This document shows, piece by piece, positions 1-9,867 of a stretch of DNA of 64,000 bases. Made by a program: the position numbers and the translations under genes. The notes under the pieces were generated by a model. The model had not been told where the DNA came from. It was given only the letters and a program-made list of their open reading frames with translations, and ran no database searches. This stretch comes from Blepharisma japonicum (Eukaryota; Ciliophora; Heterotrichea; Heterotrichida; Blepharismidae): positions 186,001 to 250,000 of the forward strand of contig CATKHK010000002.1 in the NCBI GenBank assembly GCA_949751835.1, read 5' to 3'. Within the stretch, counting starts at the first letter, position 1, and the number at the start of each line of letters is the position of its first letter.

Positions 1-714
1 CCTCAATAATTCTTTATGCAATTTTCCTTCTTCCGCTACCGCATCTACTTTTCCAATCAGCTCATTAAAATGCCTAGTCTGTTCCTGCACAATTTGGCTG
101 TATTCTATTGATTTTTCTGCCATAGCTTGTGAAAATTTTTCAGTTTTAGTCAATCTTTCCATTATTTCATTTACCTTAATATCAATGATATTCCCTATGA
201 CATTTTCAATTTCTCCATCATAAATATAAGCATACTTGATCAACTTATCATACTTTACCGTCCTAGATGGTAAAAGTCCTATAAATTTGTCATGCGCGTC
301 TCTAGGTGGTAATATCAAGCAGCTTAAAACAGGGTTGCTTTCATATTTTGATACCTGATTAGTGCCGATAACCTGAATGATGACGTTGTCTATATCTTTT
401 ATGTCACGATCTATCTCAGCTAGCCCTTGAGTGATAATAGACTCTACGTCAACAAAATTGGCGGAGAACCTTTGGAGGATTTTGGTTTTTATCACATTAA
501 GATCAGTTTTTTCAGAGTTTAATAATCTTATGATTACGTTTTTGGATTCTGAAATGGGCGGAGCGTGAATCCTTTCGATTTGGTGGAGCCCAGTAGCGAT
601 TTTCATATGTTTACTCATATGAGCAGAGCACATAAAGGTGGGATTAGATGCACATCTGCAGACATGTTCTGGAGCTCGTGTACAACCACTATAGAAGCAC
701 TGGAATTCTTCCAT
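1..714 (-). CDS. Cys/His N-terminal module plus coiled-coil protein (3' part outside window)
   Basis: The reading frame is open from an ATG at 714 to the window edge (238 codons), so the C-terminus is missing. Residues 6-36 hold a dense Cys/His set (C6, C11, C19, C21, C29, H32, H36), in the spacing of a small B-box-like zinc-binding module. After it comes a charged, helix-prone stretch (roughly 50-238) rich in E, K, I and Q that looks like coiled coil. No catalytic motif is visible. I do not recognise a named family. The Cys/His module followed by coiled coil suggests a scaffold or TRIM-like architecture without a RING, which is inference. No in-frame TGA or intron was found in the visible part. 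Confidence 0.7.
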   Translation of the reverse strand, partial: MEEFQCFYSGCTRAPEHVCRCASNPTFMCSAHMSKHMKIATGLHQIERIHAPPISESKNVIIRLLNSEKTDLNVIKTKILQRFSANFVDVESIITQGLAEIDRDIKDIDNVIIQVIGTNQVSKYESNPVLSCLILPPRDAHDKFIGLLPSRTVKYDKLIKYAYIYDGEIENVIGNIIDIKVNEIMERLTKTEKFSQAMAEKSIEYSQIVQEQTRHFNELIGKVDAVAEEGKLHKELLR

Positions 715-1005
715 TTATTAAATCTACAAACAGCTTTAAGGATTTTGTATAAGGAGATGAGATTTGCCCTTATATGGATAGATTAACTTCCAATCTTCAA
801 ATCCTTTTTATTATTTTCTTATTTAATTAATTATTATATATTTTTATTAAAAAATTATAATAATTATACAACATTATATTTTGATAAAAATTGAAATACT
901 AAAACAATGAAAAATAATCCAGGACAGGGTAAATTAGATAGCATCTTGAATCTGAGTATCAAATGCTAATAAATGCATCTCTTTCCATCAATTTACTCTT
1001 TGTCT

Positions 1006-1824
1006 TTACTGCAAATTTCTTTTTAATTTAATTTCTTTAGAATTAGTCTCAGATCAATCTGAATTTTCAACTTTGTATCATTCAAAGAGAGCAGTTATCA
1101 TCTTCTTCGCTTTAGATGGTTTTTGAGTATTAGATTTATTACTGGAAATTTTTATTTTTAGATCTTCATCACACCATTGTTGAGCTCGCTGGATTAATAA
1201 TTGTGCTATAGCATTATTATGACTAATTTTAGCACCTCTATTCTCAAAATTTTTAGCTTCCTGTCGCTTTGTTGAATTAATCGTTTTCACATCAGCATCT
1301 GGTGCAGAGTTCTTGCTTTGAGAAGGTAGCTTAGCTTGAATACAACTCATTAAGATTTCAGAGTAGTTTGGTATCTTTAAAATCTTTTTATTTTGCAGCT
1401 TGTTTAAAATTTTGCTCATTTTTGATGGCTCTCCTATAGGCTGTTTTCCAAAGGGTTTATCTTTTATAAATCCATATTTTTCATTGTTCATGAGGATTTC
1501 ACTCATTACTTCAGCCAGTTTTTCGATTTTTGGTTTCTTATTAACTAATTCCTCTTTTTCATCAGACTTCTCCTCTTCATTATCTTCTTCTATACCTATT
1601 TCATTTTGTTTATTTTGATCCAAAGCCAGTCTATTTAAAAATTCAGCTTTATTATGAGATTCTTTGACTGTTTGCTCGTATTTATTTGAAAATTTTATAA
1701 GAGCTTCTCAATCTTCACTTGTCAGTTTTCTAGGTAAGCTATTGGAAACTTTGAAATAAAGATTTGGAGCAGCTGCGGACTGAAATTTGAACATTCTCTC
1801 ATTTTTATTATTTCTCGCAGACAT
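1006..1824 (-). CDS. Hypothetical charged protein, 272 aa
   Basis: The gene starts at an ATG at 1822-1824 and ends at TAA 1006-1008. It is open only when TGA is Trp, with three such codons including one at 1078-1080 where a standard-code reading would stop. The N-terminal 70 residues contain aromatic and basic positions (MFKFQSAAAP, NLYFKV). The middle is very acidic then lysine-rich, and the C-terminal third is helix-prone (HNNAIAQLLIQRAQQW). No signal peptide, membrane segment or recognisable domain is visible. It lies tail-to-head with the ERGIC-like gene upstream on the same strand, separated by 115 bases. Function is unknown. Confidence 0.65.
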
Positions 1825-1939
1825 TTTATTAGCAAGGGGCCATTCGAAATTTAAATTATTGCTACAATTGTTTAGCAGCTGAAGCAATGTCCCTTTAATA
1901 TTTATGATTACACAAAGAATTTCAGAATATGCTATTAAT

Positions 1940-2887
1940 TTATTTGGCTTTTCTCATTGCTTCTTGCATCGCTGAATGAATTATTCCTAGCACTGCAAAA
2001 ATCCCTCCTAAAATTGCACTCATCGAAACCAGCAGACTTGGCAGTGATTTTGTAATTCTTGTATACCTCATAGTGATGCCATCTACATCATACCTAAAAT
2101 AAATAATCCCAAACACAGAGTTAAACGGCTCAGAAGACCCAACCATAGAGTATTGGTAGCTGTTCAGCTCTTCCCCTGAGCTTTCATCATAATACTGCAC
2201 AGGTATAACCTTAATATTATATTCATACTTAATAACTTGTCCAGGCGCATCGGTTTTTTCAAGCCCATCATAAGGTGCAAAATTGGTTTGTTCTCCATTT
2301 CCAAAAATCGAGTGAATATAATGATTTCTCTGCTCTTTCCCATAGCTCAGATGGTTTATTCGATGGCTTAACCTGACTTTTGATAAAGTTTGTCGAGGGA
2401 TTGATGTCATTATTTGATGAGTCGCATGAAAACTTATATGGAAATTCCCAGGGGTCTTTGTGACTGAAAAATTGCCTGAGAGTTCGCATCCTTCTTCATC
2501 TTCAATCATTTTTATAGTGTTACTTATATCTAGACTTGGATTTTTCTCGTTGATTCGATTGCCATTTTTATCAAGACGTGTCTTAGTTAATGCTCCACCT
2601 ACATCAACAACGTGATTTCCTAAGCTGTCCAGCTGATCCAAGCTCACTGTAAGACAAGGTGACCTAAATAGTGTGATATTTAAGTTAATTGGGAGCAGCT
2701 TGGCACCTCTGTCTTGATCTATCATTGTTTCTTTATTGATTGTATTCTCAAAGTAATACGAAATTTCTGAGAAGAACAGTATTCCCATAGAGGTAAGTGC
2801 GATAAGAGTGATTATTCCTCCTAATGATGTTTGTTCAGAGATCCCAATTGATTTTCGGAAAAGATCAAGACCTTTGATATTTCTCAT
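1940..2887 (-). CDS. ERGIC/ERV41-ERV46 family vesicle protein
   Basis: This is a 315-aa, single-exon protein with the two-membrane-span layout of ERGIC2/ERGIC3 (Erv41/Erv46). It has a short cytosolic N-terminus (GLDLFRKS), a first TM segment at about 25-45, a long lumenal domain, and a second TM segment near 285-307 followed by a short tail. The lumenal motif around GCELSGNFSVTKTPGNFHIS matches the family signature of a Cys-containing strand followed by GNFH. These proteins cycle between ER and Golgi and help sort cargo in COPII/COPI vesicles. The C-terminus reads RKAK, close to a dilysine retrieval signal. It is somewhat shorter than animal members. ERGIC2 and ERGIC3 cannot be separated from this sequence alone. 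Confidence 0.88.
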   Translation of the reverse strand: MRNIKGLDLFRKSIGISEQTSLGGIITLIALTSMGILFFSEISYYFENTINKETMIDQDRGAKLLPINLNITLFRSPCLTVSLDQLDSLGNHVVDVGGALTKTRLDKNGNRINEKNPSLDISNTIKMIEDEEGCELSGNFSVTKTPGNFHISFHATHQIMTSIPRQTLSKVRLSHRINHLSYGKEQRNHYIHSIFGNGEQTNFAPYDGLEKTDAPGQVIKYEYNIKVIPVQYYDESSGEELNSYQYSMVGSSEPFNSVFGIIYFRYDVDGITMRYTRITKSLPSLLVSMSAILGGIFAVLGIIHSAMQEAMRKAK

Positions 2888-2902
2888 TATTTATTATAAT
2901 TA

Positions 2903-3652
2903 TTATTTGTCGATTGTTTTTAAATAATCAGGCTTTTTGGTGGCGAGTTTCCCATGATGTGACTTTTTGCTGTGTACTTTTTGGACAAGGTTATAGTGAA
3001 AAGCATAATACCATAGCACGTTATCATACTCGCCAGCATAATCCTGCTCCCATAGTCCTCTTTTGAACATTTCTTTATGAAAATCTACCAGAAAGTAGTA
3101 AACAGCTTCAATTGTAGCTAAAGAGTGCTTAGACTCGCTTTGGTACCTCCAAAAAGTCGTTATGTGGGTTTCAAGCTTAATCATAGGCATTGATGACAAA
3201 ACTCGGTCTTTTAGCATTGAATTTGTTTGGTTTCATGTGGAGTCTATAAATACAGCAGTTTTTATTTTTTGTAGCTCCTCTGTTGACAGCTCTGGGATCG
3301 ATCTTGCATTTTCGCCAGGAAATACAAGAACTGCTGTATCTGGGTATTCAGGAACTGACCGATCTTCCCCTAAACAGCCTATAACTTCGCTATGATCAGG
3401 AGCTAGGACTTTTATTGGGACTGCCGAGCTTTTGCTTCTTGCTTCTTTTATGCATTTCAGAATATGGACTTGCAAAGGCAGCACAACCTTTGGAATATCT
3501 GGGGTAAGCCCAATGCAGCAATCATAGCAGTAATATTTCCTATTCCTATCACATTTTGGGCACTTTTGTCTTGAAGTTGCATTGTCTAAAGGCTCAAAAG
3601 AAGCCAGTTCCAATCTTTCTATTAAATGTGCATCAGGAGCTTCTCTTTCCAT
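2903..3652 (-). CDS. DTWD1: DTW-domain tRNA-uridine aminocarboxypropyltransferase (DTWD1-like)
   Basis: This is a 249-aa protein of the DTW family, which transfers the 3-amino-3-carboxypropyl group of S-adenosylmethionine to uridine in tRNA (acp3U). An N-terminal Cys cluster (CPKC ... YCYDC, about residues 31-46) fits the family's zinc site. PLQVHILK and the motif FIDSTWNQT (about 136-144) are the hallmark segments. The Trp of the DTW motif is encoded by TGA at 3233-3235, so a standard-code annotator would split this gene in two. Stop is TAA at 2903-2905. It is divergent from the Trp-tRNA synthetase: the two start codons are only 9 bases apart, or overlap if the synthetase uses its upstream ATG. 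Confidence 0.92.
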
Positions 3653-3661
3653 TTTATTATA

Positions 3662-4665
3662 ATGAAAAGAGTATTTTCAGGAATTCAGCCAACAGGAATA
3701 ATTCATATAGGAAATTACTTGGGAGCTGTAAAAAACTGGGTGGCCCTGCAAGAGCAGTATGACTCTTTATTTTCTGTTGTAGACATGCACGCAATCACAT
3801 CTTCTTATTTCCAAGTCGGCTCAGGCACACATATTGCAGAACAGCTTAAAGAGTCAACTAAAATCACAGCCGCCACCCTGCTTGCTTGTGGAGTCAAAAA
3901 TATTTTTATTCAAAGCCAAGTTCCTGAGCATGCTTATTTGATGTGGATTTTCAGCTGCATTTCTCCTATGTCTTGGTTTCAAATCATGACACAGTTCAAA
4001 GAAAAAAAGTCAGCTTTAAACGGAGCAAGCCTAGGACTCTTTGCATATCCAGCTTTAATGGCAGCTGATATATTGTTGTATAAAGCTGAATTAGTCCCTG
4101 TAGGAGACGACCAAACTCAACACCTTGAGCTGGCAAGAAATGTTGCTTCTCGTTATAATGGACTTTTTGGTGATTTTTTCCCACTTCCGCAGCCTCTTTA
4201 TAGTAAGTTCTAACTTTAGCCTCTGGGACAAGAATTATGAGCTTAAGAGACGCGACCACAAAGATGAGCAAATCAGCGAAATCTGAGATGTCAAGGGTTA
4301 ATTTATTGGACTCGCCTGATGAGATCCGCAACAAATTCATAAAAGCGAAAACAGACTCTGAAGGGACTGTCAAGTATGATGCTCAAAGAATAGAAGTTGC
4401 GAATTTGTTCCATATCTTGTCTGAGTTCACTGGAAAAAAGCCTGAAATACTTGAAGATGAGTATAGATGGAGTGACTCTTTGTCATTTAAACAGACAATT
4501 GCTGAAGTCGCTATTGAAAAGTTGAGGCCAATTAGAGAAAAAACAGAAGAGCTTATGAAAGATGATAATTTGTTTGAGGCTTTAGAGAAAGGAAGAAAGA
4601 AGGCTGGAGATTTGGCGAGCTTACATATAAAAGAAATTAAAAAAACAATAGGATTCACAGTTTAA
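3662..4665 (+). CDS. WARS2: Tryptophanyl-tRNA synthetase, bacterial/mitochondrial type
   Basis: This class I synthetase of 328 aa is assembled as 3662-4202 joined to 4220-4665. The HIGH-type motif HIGN lies at about residue 15 (IQPTGIIHIGN) and KMSKS at about residue 200. Both fit the compact bacterial/mitochondrial TrpRS rather than the longer cytosolic eukaryotic enzyme. A 17-nt intron (4203-4219) is needed to join the two frames just before TRIMSLRD; it is longer than the usual 15 nt here. An in-frame ATG at 3626 would add 12 residues (MCIRSFSFHFII), basic and hydrophobic with no acidic residue, as in a mitochondrial presequence. I chose 3662 because the family consensus begins there, but 3626 is plausible. 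Charging tRNA-Trp matters doubly in an organism that reads UGA as Trp. Confidence 0.92.
4203..4219 (+). other. 17-nt intron of the Trp-tRNA synthetase gene
   Basis: The sequence begins GTAAGT and ends TTTAG, with A at position 10. Removing exactly 17 bases restores the frame between QPLY and TSGTRIMSLRD; removing 15 does not give an AG end or a correct frame. It is one of only three introns in the window that are not 15 nt. Confidence 0.8.
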
Positions 4666-4848
4666 TATAACGATATAGTTCAGACTTATGCTTTATATAA
4701 ATATAGAATGTAATGCTCATATTAAAATGCCCTGCTTTATATATGCTTAGAATTAATAATGTTAAGTCAAGATTCTTGAACACAAATTTTTAAGGCAAAG
4801 CATACATAATTAATAAGGAAAATCCCCTAATGATTCTGGTAATAGAAA

Positions 4849-6114
4849 ATGGACGACTTGTTCTCAAAGATAACCTCTTTTTACTCTCGCCAAAACTACG
4901 AAGAACTTGCAAGCTATCTGAGATCTAAATCTAAACTTCTGAAAGACCAACATACAAAATTAGAGCAGCTTTACAATGCTTTTCAGGGCCCCGAAGCAAC
5001 ACTTGTCCAGATATCAATTTTCAAGAAAAGATTGACAACTTTAACTCAAGTCTCCATGAATGAGTGGGAAAAGTGGCTTCAAAGGATCTCAACTTTCCTG
5101 ATTAATTTTGACCCACTGCAGGCTCAGTTCAATAAGAAAACCTTCTGTGGGCTGTGCTTTAAATACGCTCACTATTCTTTTGAGCTGGGAGTCAACTACC
5201 CAGAGTTTGCTAATCGTGCTTTCTGCTCGCTTTTAAATGCTTATCATAGGATTGGGCTTTATGGTAAGGTAACACCAATTCATACAGCTTTGTGCAAACT
5301 TGCATTGAAAACTAAGCAAATTTCTGCTGTTCGAAGTGTCATTGAAGAGCATTATCTAAATATAAATGCCCAAGAAACTGGAATTAAGGCTGAGCAAGCA
5401 ATCTTATTCTTTTATTATGCAGGATCCATTGCGACTGTTCTTAAAAAATACGATATTGCAGCTCATTTCTTTGAACTCGGTATTACAACACCTTCTCAAG
5501 CAGTCCACGCTGCATCAATTGAGTGCTACAAAAAGTTGGTCCTCATAAATATCATTGCAACAGGAAACGCATATTCTCAGCCTAAATACGTATCATCACC
5601 TGTGCAAAAGATGATAAATACTTTATGTGGCCATTATAACAAGCTTGCTAACACCTTCCATGATATATTGGTTGACCAACAAATCCCAGAAGCTTTGACC
5701 AAAATTATAACAGAAGCAGGGGCTTTATGGAGCACTGACAGCAATTATGGCCTTGTAAAGCAGGCACAAAAAGCACTGATCAAACATAAAATAAAGCGAT
5801 TGACAAAAACCTATGTCACTTTATCTTTTGCTGACATTTCGGCGGCGACTGATTTAAGGGATTGTGAAGAAATGCTTGCTAACATGATCATTGAAGGAGA
5901 ACTTAACGCAAAAATAGACCAAGAACATAAGATGATTATTTTTGAAGAAAAAGATAACCAGCTTAATATTGATGACTTGGAAACGGATTGCCACACCTTG
6001 CTGAATCAGCTGAGAGAGGTGGAAAATATGATTGAAGTTGTGTCACTTGACCCACGCTATGCGAGAAGTGCACTTCCTCAATTAGAGAAGAAATCGTCAT
6101 CTATAATGGCTTAA
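4849..6114 (+). CDS. CSN3: COP9 signalosome subunit 3
   Basis: This is a 421-aa single-exon protein, close to the usual length of CSN3. It is helical throughout, with TPR-like pairs in residues 20-320 and a PCI-type winged-helix end: LSFADISAATDL followed by MLANMIIEGELNAKID at about 325-360. The C-terminal tail is acidic and then helical. CSN3 is a structural subunit of the COP9 signalosome, which removes NEDD8 from cullins. Start is the ATG at 4849 after a 183-base spacer in which I see no other gene. The stop TAA at 6112-6114 overlaps the predicted 3' coding end of the convergent PG-rich repeat gene. Confidence 0.85.
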   Translation: MDDLFSKITSFYSRQNYEELASYLRSKSKLLKDQHTKLEQLYNAFQGPEATLVQISIFKKRLTTLTQVSMNEWEKWLQRISTFLINFDPLQAQFNKKTFCGLCFKYAHYSFELGVNYPEFANRAFCSLLNAYHRIGLYGKVTPIHTALCKLALKTKQISAVRSVIEEHYLNINAQETGIKAEQAILFFYYAGSIATVLKKYDIAAHFFELGITTPSQAVHAASIECYKKLVLINIIATGNAYSQPKYVSSPVQKMINTLCGHYNKLANTFHDILVDQQIPEALTKIITEAGALWSTDSNYGLVKQAQKALIKHKIKRLTKTYVTLSFADISAATDLRDCEEMLANMIIEGELNAKIDQEHKMIIFEEKDNQLNIDDLETDCHTLLNQLREVENMIEVVSLDPRYARSALPQLEKKSSSIMA

Positions 6115-7803
6115 GTAATTAGTTAGAATAAAATAAACTCAAAAAGAATATAATATATTATAAGATTTTTTGTTCCAAGTTTGCTCGTTATACTCGTCAT
6201 GATAAGTTCCAGGCCCTGGCAACTCTTCTGGTGTCTTTTGTTTAAACCGCTCTTCTTTCGAAATGGAAAATTTCGGAGAGTGGGCTTGACGCTTGACAGT
6301 TGGATCAACTTGATAAGAGCCTGGCCCAAGCGGATCTTTTGCGTTCTTGTCTAGATCAAATCTCTCGACATTTGAATTAAATCCAATCTTCTTCGGAGCT
6401 TCAGTTGAGTTTCCTATAAGAGAAACTGCAGTTTTATGAGAAATACGCCTAGATCCAGAAATAGAAGTGGATGTCTCATAATGCCCAGGAGCAGGGGATT
6501 CTGACTGATTCGGTGAAAAATCCCTTTTAACTCTACTAGAAAAAACAGAGGACGGTTTATGTTTTGAAGAATTATGAATTCCAACCCTTGACTCATCAGC
6601 AACATAATATCCTGGCCCTGGCGTTTCGTTAATTCTATGAGCCACAAATCGTTTTTCCGTGCTTCCAAAAACGCCTTCTTTCCCTCATACTTTTTTCTGC
6701 ATATTATCTATGATATTTTCATCTTTATAGCTGCCTGGTCCTGGATTTGGGTCAACAAGTTCTTTAAACCTGTTTTCAGTAGAGTCAAAAGGAGCTTTTG
6801 CAGTTTTTTTACTTGTAATTGATTTTCTAGTTTCCTGATATTGCCCAGGGGCAACTTTTACATCAGGATGTTTATATTGGAATCTTGAGCTTCTGCTTCC
6901 AAAATTCTGGAGATGTCTAGGGACTTCTGTTTTCTTAAATCCAGTAAATACATCTTCTTTATAATAATACCCAGGGCCAGGAATTCCTTCATCTCCTTCT
7001 GTGCTGCTTTCGTCTTCATTTTCTTCAGTTACTTCAGACTTGACATTTATTATTCCCATTCTTTTCGTTGTGCTTACAAAAGATGCACTCGGCTTACTTT
7101 TATATAATGGAGCAAGAGGTAACTTATTCTGTGAATAACTTCCAGGGCCGATTATATTGCCTGTTTGAGGTTTTGCAATAAAAGTCCTTTTGGTGCTGCT
7201 TTTATATCACTCTGTTCCTTTGCCTGGAGATGACTCTCATGGGTCTTTCGGGTTATAATGTCCAGGGCCTACAGAGTCTTTTTTGGTCCCACTGTATATC
7301 TTTTGAGGGCTTTTCTGCATCACAAGGACTCCGGACGGGGCTTCTTCGTACCCATACGCTTGATTTTGTGCAGGAATTGAAGGGGCAGACGGCATTCTGA
7401 TTCAGTTAATTGTTTCATCTCTCTTTAATGATTCTTTTCTTTGAGGAGCCCATTCAGCAGTTAGATCATAGCTACCTGGCCCTGGAGAGTTTTCTCGTCT
7501 ATTTTCTCTGAATCGGCTTAATTTGCTTGCAAAATTGGAGGAAAGCTTGGAAAGGTTTTTTGACTCAGAAATTGAGTGAGTGTTTAATATAGATTCAGCT
7601 GTAGTGGTCGCATAACTGCCTGGGCCAGGACCTGAGTTTGTAGGTAATGATTTCATTACATTTCTTTCAGTAGTTGTTGAAAATGGAGCATACGATGGCT
7701 TTGGCTTAGAGTCTTTTGCAGTAGAATAGGACCCTGGGCCGAGATTTGAAGGACCTGGAGGGTAAAAGTCAAGTTTTCGTTCTGCTTTATTCACAAATGC
7801 CAT
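6082..7803 (-). CDS. PG-rich repeat (SHIPPO/ODF3, CIMAP-like) ciliary protein
   Basis: This is a 573-aa protein built of about twelve sperm-tail PG-rich repeats, recognisable as P-G-P-G-x-Y cores (LGPGSY, GPGPGSY, SPGPGSY, VGPGHY, IGPGSY, IPGPGYY, VAPGQY, NPGPGSY, TPGPGYY, PAPGHY, LGPGSY, LPGPGTY). Between cores lie basic, Ser/Thr-rich linkers ending in F-x-S-x-x-x-R-type segments. Proteins of this family bind axonemal or cortical microtubules. Five or more Trp codons are TGA. Reading TGA at 6139-6141 as Trp carries the frame on to TAA at 6082-6084, overlapping the convergent CSN3 gene by 33 coding bases. If that TGA were a stop, the protein would end at ILYSF. I prefer the overlap because no other gene here ends in TGA. 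Confidence 0.85.
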
Positions 7804-7846
7804 TTAGATTTAAATATCATTTTCAAAGTTAAATTATAAGGGATGT

Positions 7847-8536
7847 TTATGAGACACTGAAAAGACTATTTGTTCGCTTATGAGTGAAAAAAGGCAGCAT
7901 CCAGGAGTGGTAGGAAGGCCGGTTATCCCTGATTACATTGAAATCAGGCCTGTCATTCTTTACCCATGGAGAGTTATAAGCAACTTGCTGAACTCTATAA
8001 ATAAGATCAATATAGTCCTGCAGCTCTTTGCTGGTAATTTTATTATCAATTAATTCAAACATAGAGTCATAAAATTGACTGAAGACAATTCCTTTGGAAT
8101 TTCCAAAGTCAATTTCAACGTCTTGGGCTATATGATGAGAATTTATATTTGAATAAAAAATTCTGGAAATTTCTTCATTTAATTTTTTGTATAAGCCTTT
8201 TGGGACTAGTTTTACATGATTGGGATTAATAGCTGTTCAAAGACCATAAAGGCCTGAGAAGACTTCATGGTTTCTCTTAATATTTGTACGATTAAGAAAT
8301 TCTGGAAGTAGGATAAATATTACTTCTCCTCTACTTCGATGAATTTGTAATGCTGAGCGCGCTTGAGTGTCTCTGATGATTTGGACATCACATCTGCGTG
8401 GAATTCTTAATTTCTCCAAAACTGCATTAATTGTTAAAGGCCCTGCTTCTCATTTTTGATTGCTTCGCCTTAAGGGAGAATAATCAATTGAATGAATTAC
8501 AGCTTCTTGGAGTACAGAGTCTAATTCTTTGTTCAT
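7847..8536 (-). CDS. Hypothetical protein, 229 aa
   Basis: The frame runs from an ATG at 8534-8536 to TAA at 7847-7849, with two in-frame TGA codons read as Trp (one after RRSNQK, one after GLYGL). The protein is globular-looking: mixed helices and strands (EVIFILLPEFLN, DVEIDFGNSKGIVFSQFYDSM), few low-complexity stretches, no signal peptide and no TM segment. The C-terminus is basic. I do not recognise a family. It lies upstream of, and on the same strand as, the PG-rich repeat gene, with 43 bases between them. Confidence 0.7.
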
Positions 8537-8811
8537 TATTTTCTAATTATTTATTAGTCGTTAATTTTATAAAATATAGTATAATTAAAATAGTTTTATT
8601 TTGTCTTATAAAGGTCCAGAATGACAAATTCTTACTCAGGAGAAAGGAATCATTTTGTTTCTTAGGTAAGCTTAAAGCTTTCATAATGTCTTGGCAATTA
8701 GAAAATAAACATTATTGGCTTACAATAAGTGGTCGATATCAAATAAAACACAGTCAGAATTCTTTTAAAAATTTTTATTACTACCAATTTGATACTTTAA
8801 TACTCTAAAAA

Positions 8812-9819
8812 ATGAGGAGCTCAAAAGAAACTCTGGTGTGCCCATACAACAAAACCCATGTAATACCCATGAATAAGCTTGAATGGCATCTCACAGAGTG
8901 CAAAGACAAAATAAACCAGTCAAGTGGCTTTGCTATTTGTCCTTACAATTCACTGCATCACATGCCTACCCAGCTACTTGAAGCACACAAACAAGTTTGT
9001 AAAAACAAGACTCAAGAAAAACAGGAAATTTTGAAAGAAGCCCCAATTGTAAGCAATAAGAATTCTTCTCATTATAGCCGTCCAAACCAGCAAAAAGATC
9101 TCCCACCTGGTTTTGCACCAGTTGCTGCTAAGAAAAAGAAAAAGAATAAGAAAGCGAAGGATGAGCCAAAGGCTCTGAAATTTGAAGATCCAAATGATGA
9201 ATTTTTGCCTACTTCTAAATGGTTGCAGCCAGACTTAGAATTGATCCAATGCATAGAAGGCTTACAATTTGGTCTTCCACCTGGTTTTGAGAGCTACTTG
9301 CCAGAAGTCAAAGAGCCAGAACCAGCACCTAAAGAGCCAGAACCAAAACCAAAAGAGCCAGAACCAATCCTCAAAGAATCATTTTCTGAATCCAAGCTGC
9401 CAGATGAGTCTCCAGAGCCCCTTGCTTCTCCTACAGAGTCAAAACCCCAAGAAGAGCTCAAGCTTTCTCAATCTGAGCCTCACATTATCCCCGCCTCAAA
9501 ATCCCAGTCACCAGTAAAGTCCACTTCTTCTAAGCCAGCTGACGAATGGGTCACAATAAAAGCTAAGCCTAAAAAGAAAGCTCCCAAAAAAGTAGAATCA
9601 AGCGGCTCTCTCCCCATCTCTCAATCAGACTTCAACACTTTAGCAGAATTCCAAATTTCTGCATCCCTCACAAAGAACAAGAAAAACCTCAAAAAGAAGC
9701 TCAAAGAGATCCAGCAGCTTGAAGAAGCCTACAACAGAGGTGAAAAGCTCGACCCTCAGCAGCTTCTAAAACTGCAATCCAAAGACAAAACTGAGCGAGA
9801 GCTGGCAAGCCTAAAATAA
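8812..9819 (+). CDS. Twin CHHC zinc-finger protein with Pro/Glu/Lys-rich linker
   Basis: This is a 335-aa protein. Two tandem CHHC zinc fingers lie at residues 10-30 and 44-64, each with exact C-x5-H-x9-H-x3-C spacing (CPYNKTH...HLTEC and CPYNSLH...HKQVC). This double finger is the signature of the GTSF1/Asterix family and the related U11-48K and TRM13 fingers. In GTSF1 it binds RNA and works with Piwi-clade Argonautes. After it come two LPPGF motifs, a polylysine patch, KEPEP tandem repeats (about 165-185), and a C-terminal charged helix (about 285-335) with a faint PYM-like pattern. The protein is much longer than animal GTSF1, so orthology is not certain. It converges with the DDX6-like gene, 48 bases away. 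Confidence 0.82.
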   Translation: MRSSKETLVCPYNKTHVIPMNKLEWHLTECKDKINQSSGFAICPYNSLHHMPTQLLEAHKQVCKNKTQEKQEILKEAPIVSNKNSSHYSRPNQQKDLPPGFAPVAAKKKKKNKKAKDEPKALKFEDPNDEFLPTSKWLQPDLELIQCIEGLQFGLPPGFESYLPEVKEPEPAPKEPEPKPKEPEPILKESFSESKLPDESPEPLASPTESKPQEELKLSQSEPHIIPASKSQSPVKSTSSKPADEWVTIKAKPKKKAPKKVESSGSLPISQSDFNTLAEFQISASLTKNKKNLKKKLKEIQQLEEAYNRGEKLDPQQLLKLQSKDKTERELASLK

Positions 9820-9867
9820 GTTAATAACTAATATCCATTCTTAATAGCCCCATGGAACTGAAGAGTT

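Noticed and set aside
565-786. 73-codon plus-strand frame
   Set aside because: Lies opposite the 5' coding region of the minus-strand Cys/His gene and has no domain.
1078-1080. TGA as stop of the 272-aa gene
   Set aside because: All other genes use TAA/TAG; the frame continues to TAA at 1006.
6123-6329. Alternative minus-strand frame at the PG-rich gene 3' end
   Set aside because: Out of frame with the PG repeats; no 15-nt intron could link it.
8431-8808. 125-codon plus-strand frame with hydrophobic stretch
   Set aside because: Half of it is antisense to the minus-strand 229-aa gene; the rest is AT-rich spacer with no plausible domain.
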